From positions 1 to 64,000 of the forward strand of contig CAZLRV010000002.1 of the NCBI GenBank assembly GCA_964562175.1: a stretch of DNA of 64,000 nucleotides. Direction: 5' to 3'. The DNA is from CAZCJU01 sp964562175 (GTDB lineage: Bacteria; Bacillota; Clostridia; Oscillospirales; CAG-272). A program made the translations under genes and the position numbers. Within the stretch, counting starts at the first letter, position 1. Each line of letters opens with the position of its first letter. Below are positions 54,032-62,842 of this stretch, piece by piece. The notes under the pieces are model-generated. The model saw only the letters and a program-made list of their open reading frames with translations, did not search any database and was not told the origin of the DNA.

Positions 54032-54102
54032 ATATCGGATTACCCTATTATAATACCACAATTATCGTGATTTGTCAAGAGGTAATCGAAATATTTTTAA
54101 AA

Positions 54103-54369
54103 TTATTTTTTCAGATACTCACGCACGAGCGTATTCAGCAATTCATCGCGGTCGATCCTGCATATCATTCCTCTTGCGTTTTTGTAGTTGGTAATATACG
54201 TCGGATCTTCGGAGAGAATATAACCGACGATCTGATTTATTGGATTATATCCTTTTTCTTTAAGTGCGTCGTAAACGTCGGATAGTATCTTTTTCGTTTC
54301 CTGCTCTTTCTCGTGAGACAACGAAAAGCGGATAGTCGTATCGTTTTGTGAAGAATGCACGTTTATCAC
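54103..54369 (-). CDS. ireB: IreB family regulatory phosphoprotein (UPF0297)
   Basis: An 88-aa protein with the family pattern TIRFSLSHEKEQETKKILSD, EKGYNPINQIVGYILSEDPT, YITNYKNARGMICRIDRDEL and LLNTLVREYL. In Enterococcus IreB is phosphorylated by the kinase IreK and affects cephalosporin tolerance. In other Firmicutes the gene lies with ruvX and a DUF1292 gene, which are not seen here. GTG start after AAGG. Confidence 0.93.
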   Translation of the reverse strand: MINVHSSQNDTTIRFSLSHEKEQETKKILSDVYDALKEKGYNPINQIVGYILSEDPTYITNYKNARGMICRIDRDELLNTLVREYLKK

Positions 54370-54404
54370 CTTACCCCTTTCATCGTAAAACGTATTTCTG
54401 CTTT

Positions 54405-54433
54405 ATTGTATCACACATTTTGAAAAATATCAA
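54405..54433 (-). promoter_or_regulatory. promoter of ireB
   Basis: On the minus strand TTGATA, 17-nt spacer, TACAAT. Confidence 0.7.
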
Positions 54434-54487
54434 TAGCTAAAACGAATATTTTTTTGAATTTTCCGTTTTTTGGGTATATTTTTTGCC

Positions 54488-54516
54488 TTGACAAACGGCA
54501 GCGGACGATATATAAT
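54488..54516 (+). promoter_or_regulatory. consensus sigma-A promoter of the M20 amidohydrolase gene
   Basis: Perfect TTGACA, 17-nt spacer, perfect TATAAT; the transcript would start only about 15 nt before the ATG, just ahead of the AAGGAGA site. Confidence 0.88.
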
Positions 54517-54537
54517 ATAGCAAAAGGAGAATTTACA

Positions 54538-55896
54538 ATGCTTACCGAAGAACAGAAAAAATATATTTTAAATGTTGAAAGATGTTTATGGGGAATGCCG
54601 GAAACGGGATTTCGAGAGGTGAGATCCACCGCTTTCATGAAGGAAGTGTTTTCCGAGCTTGGTTATGAGGTCTGTTCCTTTGAGGATGTGACGGGATTTT
54701 ACGCCGACCTCGATACGGGAGCAGACGGACCGACAGTTGCGGTGCTGGGTGAGCTTGATTCGCTCATATGCAAGAGTCATCCGGAGTGTGACAAGCAGAC
54801 CGGAGCGGTACACGCGTGCGGACATAATACTCAAAATGCAATGCTTGCCGCAGTCGCGGCGGATCTGAAAAACAAGGGTATGCTCGACGGGCTGTGCGGA
54901 CGCATTCGCTTTATTTCCGTACCTGCAGAGGAACTTATCGAAATGACATACCGTGAACAGCTGAGAGAAAGCGGCAAAATAACATATTGTAGCGGAAAAC
55001 CGGAATTTATTGCAAGAGGCGTATTCGACGGCGTGGATATGGCGATAATGATGCATTCGTCGGGCTTGCCGAGCGGGAAAAAGCTTGCGCTTGATGCCGG
55101 ATACAACGGATGTATAGCAAAGCGCGCCGTATTTACGGGCAGAGCATCGCACGCGGGAAGCTGTCCGCAGGGCGGTATAAACGCTCTTTACGCCGCAACG
55201 AACGCACTTACCTCGGCAAACTCACTGCGTGAGACGTTTATAGATTCGGGAAAACTGAGATTTCACCCGATAATTACCGAGGGCGGCACTGCGGTAAACG
55301 CAATTCCCGACCGAGTAGTCGTTGAGAGCTATCTGCGAGGTGCCGATATAAACATAATCAGAGAATATAATAAGAAGATAAATCTGGCATTTGCCGCCTC
55401 TGCCGCCTCTGTCGGCGCAAAGGTAACGCTGTGCGATACGCTCGGCTTTTTCCCGCTGAGTGATGACCTCGGACTTATCGAGGTGTTGGCTGAGTCCATG
55501 CGTGAGCTTGAGGGGCAGGACAGCGTTATAGTGTCATCGTCAAGATGCTCCGCTTGTACGGATCTGGGCGATCTGTCAACGCTCATGCCGGTGGTTCAGG
55601 GCGTTGTTACGGGCTGCAGCGGTGCTTGTCACGGCGATAATTTCTATATTACAGACCCGTATTCGGCGTGTATAACCGCCTCCGATTGTGTCGTGCGTGC
55701 GATACAAAAGCTTCTTTGCCATGGCGGCGAGCGTGCCGAGAAAATAAAAGACAATTACAGACCGATATTCAAAACCAAGGAAGAATACGCACGAGGCGTG
55801 AGCGAATTTACATTCACCGTAGAGGGCGTTACTTACAACGACGACGGAACGGTGACGTTGCGATATAACGGCGACGCTCAACCCTCGAAGAGCTGA
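54538..55896 (+). CDS. M20 family amidohydrolase
   Basis: A 452-aa metallo-amidohydrolase/peptidase of the M20D group. The metal-site signatures are VHACGHNTQNAM, the SVPAEE catalytic Glu pair, MMHSSG and a C-terminal CSGACHGDNFYI. The lid domain sits about 190-320 (RASHAGSCPQGGINALYAAT). Relatives hydrolyse N-acyl or aminobenzoyl-glutamate amino acids; the substrate is unassigned. The upstream in-frame extension overlaps the promoter and is rejected. Its 3' end overlaps the convergent gene by 19 bp. Confidence 0.88.
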   Translation: MLTEEQKKYILNVERCLWGMPETGFREVRSTAFMKEVFSELGYEVCSFEDVTGFYADLDTGADGPTVAVLGELDSLICKSHPECDKQTGAVHACGHNTQNAMLAAVAADLKNKGMLDGLCGRIRFISVPAEELIEMTYREQLRESGKITYCSGKPEFIARGVFDGVDMAIMMHSSGLPSGKKLALDAGYNGCIAKRAVFTGRASHAGSCPQGGINALYAATNALTSANSLRETFIDSGKLRFHPIITEGGTAVNAIPDRVVVESYLRGADINIIREYNKKINLAFAASAASVGAKVTLCDTLGFFPLSDDLGLIEVLAESMRELEGQDSVIVSSSRCSACTDLGDLSTLMPVVQGVVTGCSGACHGDNFYITDPYSACITASDCVVRAIQKLLCHGGERAEKIKDNYRPIFKTKEEYARGVSEFTFTVEGVTYNDDGTVTLRYNGDAQPSKS

Positions 55897-56816
55897 ACGA
55901 CATTGTCGCAGAGCATTTTATGCAACAATACATCGTCAACGCCTTGCTGCCTCAGCATTGAAGAAAAGGTATCGAGTACTACGGTAAATTTGTTTTCATC
56001 TCGATTCAATGCACCGGAAAAGCCCTCGGAGGAAAAATCAAAATGCACGTCGCCGTCACGCGAAAGCATTATGCGATCCTCATAGCCCATATCGAGTAAG
56101 CGAAGCAGTGTGTCGACTTGCTCGGGACGGTTGTAGACTCTGTCAAAACCGACATAAACGCCGTAGCCGAGTATCGATGCGATATATTCGGCATCGGTTA
56201 TGTCGCTTACGTGACCTATGATCGTTTTTTTCGGGCTACAGCCCTCGTTCAAGAGCAGCTCAAGCTGTGGAATTGCCGTTTTCTTTGAGTGAGTGCAATG
56301 CACGAAAAGGGGCAGGGAAGTCCTTACCTGCGTAATTGCCATCGTTCGTAAGCAGATCTTGTTGATGTCGGTAAGTCCCGCCCTGCCCGTGGCACATTTG
56401 AGCATACCGGGAAGCACGGGTGTATCCGATTTGTATGTGTTCTCCATACCGTTCAGGCACTCGTCAATGAAATACTCCGCAAGGCTTTCGGGCGATTTGC
56501 ACAGCAGATAACAGCGATCGTCATAGTAAAAGCCGGTGGAAGCGATAATATTCACTCCGCTCTCGCGGCTTACTCTGACAAGAAGGTCAACGTCACGCCC
56601 CAGATCGGGCGGTGTGCCGTCGATGACGGTGTTGAGCGAAAAACGCTCACGTGCGTATTTTAGCTGAGAAGAAGCAAGCTTGACGAGGGCATCCTTGTCG
56701 TACCATCTGTCACCGAACGCCTTGGATAAGTCGGTACTGCCGACAAAAATATGCTCATGACACAGAGTCGTGCCGAGGCGGTGTGGCTCAAGCTTGCCCA
56801 AAACCGTGTTTATCAT
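55878..56816 (-). CDS. phosphotriesterase-family metal hydrolase
   Basis: A 312-aa TIM-barrel amidohydrolase. Metal ligands: CHEHIF (H20, H22), a Lys in the bridging-Lys region (VLPGMLKCATG), FVHCTHS, IGHVSD and SRDGD (final Asp). Relatives are lactonases or organophosphate hydrolases; the natural substrate is unknown. The ATG follows AGGTGA; longer ORF starts lack a site. Convergent overlap of 19 bp with the M20 gene suggests no terminator between them. Confidence 0.87.
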   Translation of the reverse strand: MINTVLGKLEPHRLGTTLCHEHIFVGSTDLSKAFGDRWYDKDALVKLASSQLKYARERFSLNTVIDGTPPDLGRDVDLLVRVSRESGVNIIASTGFYYDDRCYLLCKSPESLAEYFIDECLNGMENTYKSDTPVLPGMLKCATGRAGLTDINKICLRTMAITQVRTSLPLFVHCTHSKKTAIPQLELLLNEGCSPKKTIIGHVSDITDAEYIASILGYGVYVGFDRVYNRPEQVDTLLRLLDMGYEDRIMLSRDGDVHFDFSSEGFSGALNRDENKFTVVLDTFSSMLRQQGVDDVLLHKMLCDNVVQLFEG

Positions 56817-57023
56817 GGTATCACCTATAATAATTAACATAATTAAATGTTTGAATGTCGATACACCGAGAAGGTCGCTTGCATACGGTAAGTAAAGCAT
56901 ACCGAATGTGAATATGTGTATTATTATATCTCAATAAAATGTCGATTTCAACTGAAATGATCGCAAAATAGGGCGTATTATTTAAAAATTATGAAAAAAA
57001 TTTCATAAAAAGCTCGAAAAGCC

Positions 57024-57052
57024 TTGACTTTATTCGATTACAATGGTATAAT
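57024..57052 (+). promoter_or_regulatory. promoter of the ABC uptake operon
   Basis: TTGACT, 17-nt spacer, TATAAT; the leader includes a small CCCCACGGGG hairpin. Confidence 0.8.
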
Positions 57053-57099
57053 TATAATATTATATTTAGCCCCACGGGGTGAACTTGGGAGTTAGTAGA

Positions 57100-58074
57100 A
57101 TGAAAAAAATGATATCATCCGCTCTTGCCGTTATTTTGGCGGTATTGAGCATTACATCCTTTGTCGGATGCCAAACACAAAGCGACAAAACCGTTTACAA
57201 GATCGGTATTTGTCAGCTCGTTCAGCACGATGCACTTGACAGAGCCACCGAGGGCTTCAAAGCCGCCGTGATTGAAAAGCTCGGTGCGGATAATGTTAAA
57301 TTCGATTATCAAAATGCGGGCGGGGAGGGTTCTAACTGCACGATCATCGCCGGTCAGTTTGTTGCTTCAAATGTCGATCTTATAATGGCTAATGCGACTG
57401 CCGCACTCCAAGCCTCGGCAAACGCAACGACAACTATACCGATAGTTGCCACCTCCATAACGGATTACGCTACGGCTCTCGGCATGACCGAATGGTCGGG
57501 TAAGACGGGACGTAACATAACCGGCACCTCGGATCTTGCTCCTCTTGCCGAGCAAGCGCAGATGCTGAAGGAGCTGTTCCCCGATGCGAAAAAGGTCGGA
57601 ATACTTTACTGCTCTGCAGAGCCTAATTCAAAGTACCAGGCGGATGAGATAACGAAGAGCTTTGTGTCAATGGGTCTTGAGGTCAAGTCATATACCTTTG
57701 CAGACACCAATGATATAACCGCCATAGCAAATAATGCATGTGCGGAAAGCGACGTTTTATATATACCCACCGATAATACCGCCGCAACGTGTGCCGGCAC
57801 GATAGAGCCTATAGCAAGTGCGGCAAACGTACCCGTAATAGCTGGTGAGGCGGCGCTTTGCAAGGGCTGCGGCGTTGCCACGCTTTCGATAGATTACTAC
57901 ACAATAGGATATAAAGCGGGCGAGATGGCTGTCGATATTCTTAAAAACGGCAAGAACCCCGCCGATATGGAGATACAGCTTTCAAGTGAGTTGACAAAGC
58001 AGTACATTCCCGAACGTCTTGAAAAATTCAATGTAACAGCTCCCGAAGGCTACGAGAAGATCGAGCTTTCATAA
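57100..58074 (+). CDS. ABC transporter substrate-binding lipoprotein (ABC_sub_bind family)
   Basis: A 324-aa lipoprotein: signal peptide, lipobox FVGC, then a periplasmic-binding-protein fold of the ABC_sub_bind (DUF534) type (YKIGICQLVQHDALDRATEG; LIMANATAALQASANATTTI; KKVGILYCSAEPNSKYQ). With the following permease and ATPase it resembles the TrpXYZ-type systems of streptococci, for which tryptophan is one reported substrate; that specificity is not established here. It starts the operon. Confidence 0.88.
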   Translation: MKKMISSALAVILAVLSITSFVGCQTQSDKTVYKIGICQLVQHDALDRATEGFKAAVIEKLGADNVKFDYQNAGGEGSNCTIIAGQFVASNVDLIMANATAALQASANATTTIPIVATSITDYATALGMTEWSGKTGRNITGTSDLAPLAEQAQMLKELFPDAKKVGILYCSAEPNSKYQADEITKSFVSMGLEVKSYTFADTNDITAIANNACAESDVLYIPTDNTAATCAGTIEPIASAANVPVIAGEAALCKGCGVATLSIDYYTIGYKAGEMAVDILKNGKNPADMEIQLSSELTKQYIPERLEKFNVTAPEGYEKIELS

Positions 58075-58101
58075 TTCGGGATTTGATCGGAGTTTTATAA
58101 T

Positions 58102-59001
58102 ATGTCGATCTTATCGGTGTTTATCGCCTCTTTGCCCGGTGCCGTTGCTCAGGGTATAATATGGGGAGTAATGGCAATAGGACTTTATATAACCTTTAAA
58201 ATAATCAACCTGTCCGACCTAACGGTTGACGGAAGCTTCGCAACGGGCGGTGCGGTGCTGACGGTATGTATGGTATCGGGCTTGAATGTGTATCTGTCAA
58301 TGCTTATAGCATTTGCATCGGGCTGTATTGCCGGGCTTGTTACCGGATTGCTGCATACAAAATTCGGTATTCCCGCAATACTTTCGGGTATTTTGACACA
58401 GCTTGCACTTTTTTCGGTCAATCTGCGTGTAATGTCGGGTAAAGCAAATTCGCCCTTACCCTCCGGACAATATAAGGTCTTACTTTCACTTTCGAGTACC
58501 CGTAATTCGATAATGATATCCTCGGGCGTTGTATTGGTAATAATCGCCGTTCTGTATTGGTTTTTCGGCACGGAAATGGGTCATTCGATCCGTGCAACGG
58601 GCTGTAACAGTGCAATGGCGAGTGCAAACGGTATAAATAATAACTTAAATAAAGTGTTCGCATTTGTTCTTTCAAACGGTCTTGTCGCTCTGTCCGGTGC
58701 ATTGTTTTCACAGTATCAGGGCTATGCCGATGTAAATATGGGACGAGGTGCAATAGTTATCGGACTTGCGGCAATAATAATAGGCGAGGTGCTGTTCTCA
58801 AAGCTGTTTAAGAATTTCGCACTCAGACTTCTTGCCGTTGTTTTCGGAAGTATAATATACTATGCGGTAATAAATTTGGTGCTTGCGCTCGGACTCAATA
58901 CGAATGACCTCAAGCTGTTTTCGGCACTCATCGTTGCCCTGTTTATAGGCGTAACGCATTGGAAGAAGATATACGGCGAAAAGCACAAGAAGAAGGCGTA
59001 G
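58102..59001 (+). CDS. ABC transporter permease of the TrpY/ABC_sub_bind-linked type
   Basis: A 299-aa membrane protein with about eight helices and the branched-chain-permease-like segments GVMAIGLYITFKIINLSDLT, HSIRATGCNSAMASANGIN and RGAIVIGLAAIIIGEVL. It is the channel partner of the preceding binding protein. The C-terminus is lysine-rich and cytoplasmic. Confidence 0.88.
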   Translation: MSILSVFIASLPGAVAQGIIWGVMAIGLYITFKIINLSDLTVDGSFATGGAVLTVCMVSGLNVYLSMLIAFASGCIAGLVTGLLHTKFGIPAILSGILTQLALFSVNLRVMSGKANSPLPSGQYKVLLSLSSTRNSIMISSGVVLVIIAVLYWFFGTEMGHSIRATGCNSAMASANGINNNLNKVFAFVLSNGLVALSGALFSQYQGYADVNMGRGAIVIGLAAIIIGEVLFSKLFKNFALRLLAVVFGSIIYYAVINLVLALGLNTNDLKLFSALIVALFIGVTHWKKIYGEKHKKKA

Positions 59002-59010
59002 GGACGATAA

Positions 59011-59805
59011 ATGCTTGAATTGGTTAATATTTGCAAGACCTTTTATCCCGGTACCGTAAACGAGAAAAAAGCGTTGAATAATCTTTGCCTGACACTGAAC
59101 GACGGTGATTTCGTTACTGTGATAGGCGGTAACGGTGCGGGAAAATCCACAATGCTGAATATGATATCGGGTGCTTATACCGTTGATTCGGGTTCGATCA
59201 TAATAGATGGTATAAATGTTACCGGACTTGCGGAGCATAAAAGAGCAAAATATCTCGGCAGAGTCTTTCAAGACCCTATGATGGGTACTGCGGCGGATAT
59301 GTGGATAGAAGAAAATATGGCGCTTGCCGCACGCAGAGGACAAAAAAGGACATTACGCTGGGCAATAACGAATAAAGAGCGTGATATGTTCAAGGAAATG
59401 TTATCACAGCTTGACCTCGGACTTGAAAACCGCCTTTCTACAAAGGTGGGTCTGCTCTCCGGCGGTCAAAGACAGGCTCTAACACTGCTTATGGCGGTAA
59501 TGAAAAAGCCCAAGCTGTTGCTCCTTGACGAGCATACCGCCGCACTTGACCCCAAAACGGCGGCAAAGGTGCTTGAATTGAGCGAAAAATTCATTACAGA
59601 GGAAAGGCTGACGGCACTCATGGTAACGCATAACATGAAGGATGCCATAGCATACGGCAACAGACTCATAATGATGAACAGCGGCAGAGTTATACTCGAT
59701 GTCAGCGGCGAGGAAAAGAAAAGGCTCACGGTGGATTATCTTCTCAAAGCCTTCTCCGATTCCTCCGGCTCCGAGTTTTCAAACGACAGAGCATTGCTTT
59801 CCTGA
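59011..59805 (+). CDS. ABC transporter ATP-binding protein
   Basis: A 264-aa ATPase: Walker A IGGNGAGKST, VFQDPMMGTA Q-loop, signature LLSGGQRQALTLLMAV, Walker B LLLLDEHTAALDP (Glu-His instead of the usual Glu-Pro) and H-switch VTHN. The AARRGQKR stretch is typical of this subgroup. It completes the uptake operon. Confidence 0.9.
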   Translation: MLELVNICKTFYPGTVNEKKALNNLCLTLNDGDFVTVIGGNGAGKSTMLNMISGAYTVDSGSIIIDGINVTGLAEHKRAKYLGRVFQDPMMGTAADMWIEENMALAARRGQKRTLRWAITNKERDMFKEMLSQLDLGLENRLSTKVGLLSGGQRQALTLLMAVMKKPKLLLLDEHTAALDPKTAAKVLELSEKFITEERLTALMVTHNMKDAIAYGNRLIMMNSGRVILDVSGEEKKRLTVDYLLKAFSDSSGSEFSNDRALLS

Positions 59806-59815
59806 CAGAATCAAC

Positions 59816-59855
59816 AATGACAGCCTTCCCGAAACGGCAGGGCTGTCATTTTTTT
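59816..59855 (+). terminator. terminator of the ABC uptake operon
   Basis: Stem AATGACAGCC / GGCTGTCATT followed by T5. Confidence 0.88.
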
Positions 59856-59970
59856 AATATACTCGGATAAAGCATACCGCACCGAGCGGAAAAGCCTCGA
59901 TAATTGACTTTCCCGTTTTATCGTCAACGCTGTAAAGCCTCGGTTCGCCGAAAACGGAAAAGCCCACCAT
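59854..59970 (-). CDS. possible 38-aa ORF or gene remnant
   Basis: An open frame (VFGEPRLYSVDDKTGKSI... ending FIRVY) looks coding-like but has no ribosome binding site, and its only ATG lies in a terminator loop. Probably a chance frame or the tail of a lost gene. Confidence 0.15.
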   Translation of the reverse strand: MVGFSVFGEPRLYSVDDKTGKSIIEAFPLGAVCFIRVY

Positions 59971-59985
59971 AAGGTGGGCTTTTTT
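59958..59985 (-). terminator. terminator of the GDPD surface protein gene
   Basis: Stem AAAAGCCCACC / GGTGGGCTTTT just past the gene's stop on the minus strand, with T-tract. Confidence 0.85.
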
Positions 59986-59997
59986 GATTAAGTGCGA

Positions 59998-62547
59998 TTA
60001 TTTATCCGACTTTTTCTTTTTCAGAATTACAAGAGTGCCGACTACTATCGCACATACCAATACAGCGCCTATAACGCATACAACGATGACAGTCGTGTTG
60101 CCGCCGCCGGCATTTGCAACGGCGGTATCCGATGTGCTGTCGATGGGGGCTTGCGATTCGTTATCCGTTACCGGCTCGGTCTCTGCGGCTTTACCGGACT
60201 TAAGCACGACAGGCTCGGAGTATATGGAATAGGTATTTGAGTATGTATATTTAAGCGCGTAGGTGAGTGTGGAATCGTCGTTTACAAACGTGAAGGTATG
60301 ACCGTTCAGAGTTGCGTTTCCTTTTCCGTCAAGCACGATTATCTCGCACTTTCCGTTTCTTGAAGATGCGAATGCATCCTTCGTGTCACGGTCATAGGTC
60401 GTCAATGTTGCGTTTATTGTGTGTGTGCCTTTGTTTTCAACTGCGTACTCCGTGGCATCGGTGGTTATCGACTTGGGGAAGGACTTGACAAGGCTGCAGT
60501 TGTTTGTTGTAATTCCGTTGAAGCCGGAAGTGAAGTAATCGACATACGTGTTTCTGTCGTCTATTGTCCACGGCCATGTCATAACGCTTCTCATGTTGGC
60601 GTTTACGATATAATCCTTTGTGTGACCGTTGTATGAGGGGTTATATGTTGAGCCGTACTTTTGGATCGTATTAAGTACCGTCAGTGCCATTTCCGCACCG
60701 TTTGAACCGGATGCTATACCGAGCATAAGATATCCCGCGGACATTTCGGGATAGAGCTTCTTCAAACGTGATATTTGGTTCTGGTTAAAGGTTATAACGG
60801 ATACCTGATCTGCCATATCGTACTTTTCTGTCAGCTCTTTGAATTTGTCTATCATTTGAGTCTTTGCACTCTTTATCTCACAGAATATCATAATATCCTT
60901 GTCTTTGAATTCTTTATAGAATTCCTCAAGAGTGGGTATAGTGCAATCGGTAAAATCTTTATTGCTTGTAAAGCCTTTGTTTGCTTTCAGCTCCTTGAGC
61001 TGTGCAAGCGTGCAGTTTTCAACGGTGAGGTTCTTGTCACACGTTCTTCCCGTTGTCGGGTCGTGCATAACGACTACCTCGTTATCTGTTGTGAGATAAA
61101 CGTCTATCTCGATAACGTCCGCACCGTTTTCATATGCAAGCTGAGCGCCCTTTATTGTGTTTTCGGGAGCTTTCGTGGGCAGACCTCTGTGTCCGATATT
61201 GAGAGGAATACGTGTCAGAGCCTTTTCGGACAAATAATTTTTTATCGTGTCTATTATGAGTTTTTCATTATTTGAAATTATTCCGTGAGCGCCCGATACG
61301 GCAAGTCTGTAAGCCTGCGCTGCATTCGATACGTTGTCGTCCTTTACCCAAACGGTAACAAGACGGTCGTAAATGTATTTTACGTTTTTCTGCGTGGCAA
61401 GATGTGAGGGTAGAACTACTACGGATGCCTTGCAGGAATTTGTCTGACCTCTTATGTCAAGCAGCTCCGCCTCGCTAAGCTCTTTTTTATCCGCAAGCGA
61501 GCTTGAAAGATCCAACACACCTCTGGATATCGTGACAGTCGAACGCATTGTCTTCACAAGATCCTTGTTTTCGCTCATTACGAAATAATCCGTTTTCTGC
61601 TCGTCCTTGAGGTATTTGCACAGAGCCTGTGCCGCATCCTCGGATGAAACCTTGAAGGTGGGCATTATAACTCTGTTGAGTGCGGTGAATATCTCATCAA
61701 GTGTTGCAAATTCCGTGCCGTCGGCACCGACTGCCTTACCCGATGCGTTTATCTCGAATATAGCATTTGCGGGCTTAACGGATGCGGAGGATATCTCATC
61801 AAGTATCGCCTTCGAGGTTACGGGTCTTGAGAGCGTTATACCGCCTATGATATTCGTCGCAGGCTGAGCTATTTGAACGCAATCGGGTTCCTTTGTCTCC
61901 GTTTCCGCAAGCTCGGTGACCTTAACGCTGTCTATTTTCATTATTGATTTGTTTGCCTGAAAGCCTATTGCGCCCGTTTTGTATGAGTTGAGGCTCTGAC
62001 TTTCGACACAGTCCTCACCGTTTATGCTATGCACGGTCGAGTGTCCGCTGACATTTACGGTGTAGGTGTACATTTTATTCTCCGATATTTTTTCGGAGAA
62101 GGATGCTTTAGCGGAAACAGCCCAGCTGTTTGCCGTTGTTCTCTCGGCAAATTCAACACCGTTTTCAAGTGTTGCATCGCTTCTTATTGCCATTTGATAG
62201 TAGGGATAATCCTCTTTTTGTACTCTGTACATTATCGAGTTCCAACGTGATTGGTCGGAGGGCGAAAGCAAAGTGGCTTTTACCTCTATTCTGTAATTTC
62301 CATAGCTGTCAAGGCTCTTGGGAAGCAGTACGCGAACGCTGTCGAGTCCGGTGGCATCAATGTACAGAAAACCGCCCTCTGCCTTTACTCTGCTTGCGTT
62401 GCCGTCAAGAATACGGTACTCGGAGGAGAGGGTATCAAAATCATCCTCAAACAGTACCTTTTCTTCTTTTGCCGCCGATACGGTGAATGCCGATGTCAGT
62501 ATCGTAACAGCGGCAAGCAGTATCGAAGCAATTCTGTTCTTTTTCAT
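59998..62547 (-). CDS. surface glycerophosphodiester phosphodiesterase with tandem GDPD-like modules
   Basis: About 849 aa. Signal peptide (KKNRIASILLAAVTILTSAF), a LamG/DUF1080-like beta domain (about 30-200), a degenerate GDPD-like module (about 225-440) lacking the catalytic HRG, and a complete GDPD domain (about 445-700) with IGHRGLPTKAPENTI, VIEIDVYLTTDNEVVVMHDP and the metal Glu in FCEIKSAK. A beta-rich region, Glu/Thr/Ser linker and C-terminal helix with ILKKKKSDK anchor it. It likely hydrolyses glycerophosphodiesters or teichoic-acid-type polymers at the cell surface. The ATG at 62547 follows AAAGGAG; an ATG 19 codons earlier precedes the signal and is rejected. Confidence 0.87.
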   Translation of the reverse strand: MKKNRIASILLAAVTILTSAFTVSAAKEEKVLFEDDFDTLSSEYRILDGNASRVKAEGGFLYIDATGLDSVRVLLPKSLDSYGNYRIEVKATLLSPSDQSRWNSIMYRVQKEDYPYYQMAIRSDATLENGVEFAERTTANSWAVSAKASFSEKISENKMYTYTVNVSGHSTVHSINGEDCVESQSLNSYKTGAIGFQANKSIMKIDSVKVTELAETETKEPDCVQIAQPATNIIGGITLSRPVTSKAILDEISSASVKPANAIFEINASGKAVGADGTEFATLDEIFTALNRVIMPTFKVSSEDAAQALCKYLKDEQKTDYFVMSENKDLVKTMRSTVTISRGVLDLSSSLADKKELSEAELLDIRGQTNSCKASVVVLPSHLATQKNVKYIYDRLVTVWVKDDNVSNAAQAYRLAVSGAHGIISNNEKLIIDTIKNYLSEKALTRIPLNIGHRGLPTKAPENTIKGAQLAYENGADVIEIDVYLTTDNEVVVMHDPTTGRTCDKNLTVENCTLAQLKELKANKGFTSNKDFTDCTIPTLEEFYKEFKDKDIMIFCEIKSAKTQMIDKFKELTEKYDMADQVSVITFNQNQISRLKKLYPEMSAGYLMLGIASGSNGAEMALTVLNTIQKYGSTYNPSYNGHTKDYIVNANMRSVMTWPWTIDDRNTYVDYFTSGFNGITTNNCSLVKSFPKSITTDATEYAVENKGTHTINATLTTYDRDTKDAFASSRNGKCEIIVLDGKGNATLNGHTFTFVNDDSTLTYALKYTYSNTYSIYSEPVVLKSGKAAETEPVTDNESQAPIDSTSDTAVANAGGGNTTVIVVCVIGAVLVCAIVVGTLVILKKKKSDK

Positions 62548-62762
62548 ATTAGCTCCTTTCGTATACCGTACTATCGAGCGTATCGAAATGAACGGTTGAT
62601 ACATAATATAAGAATATCATAAATAATCGCCTATGTCAATAAAGTAACGGAAAATTCTTTTGATAATTTTTTATTTTGTCGATTATCGCATGGAAAAAAA
62701 CGGTATTGCACCGCACAATTCGACTTATTTTTTAATAATCTTAAAAATTATTATTAAATGGC

Positions 62763-62790
62763 TTGCATTTTGGGAATAATATGGTATACT
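62763..62790 (+). promoter_or_regulatory. promoter of pfkA
   Basis: TTGCAT, 16-nt spacer, TATACT. Confidence 0.7.
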
Positions 62791-62842
62791 TGATAGCAAT
62801 GCGAAAAAAAATTCACTACCAAATGAGAATAGAGGTATAAGT

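Noticed and set aside
53903..54061. longer N-terminus for the HMA protein
   Set aside because: The extension runs through the tRNA-Arg gene and its terminator; the internal ATG after GGAG is the real start.
54454..54537. longer start for the M20 amidohydrolase
   Set aside because: The extra 28 codons span the perfect TTGACA-17-TATAAT promoter and lack a ribosome binding site.
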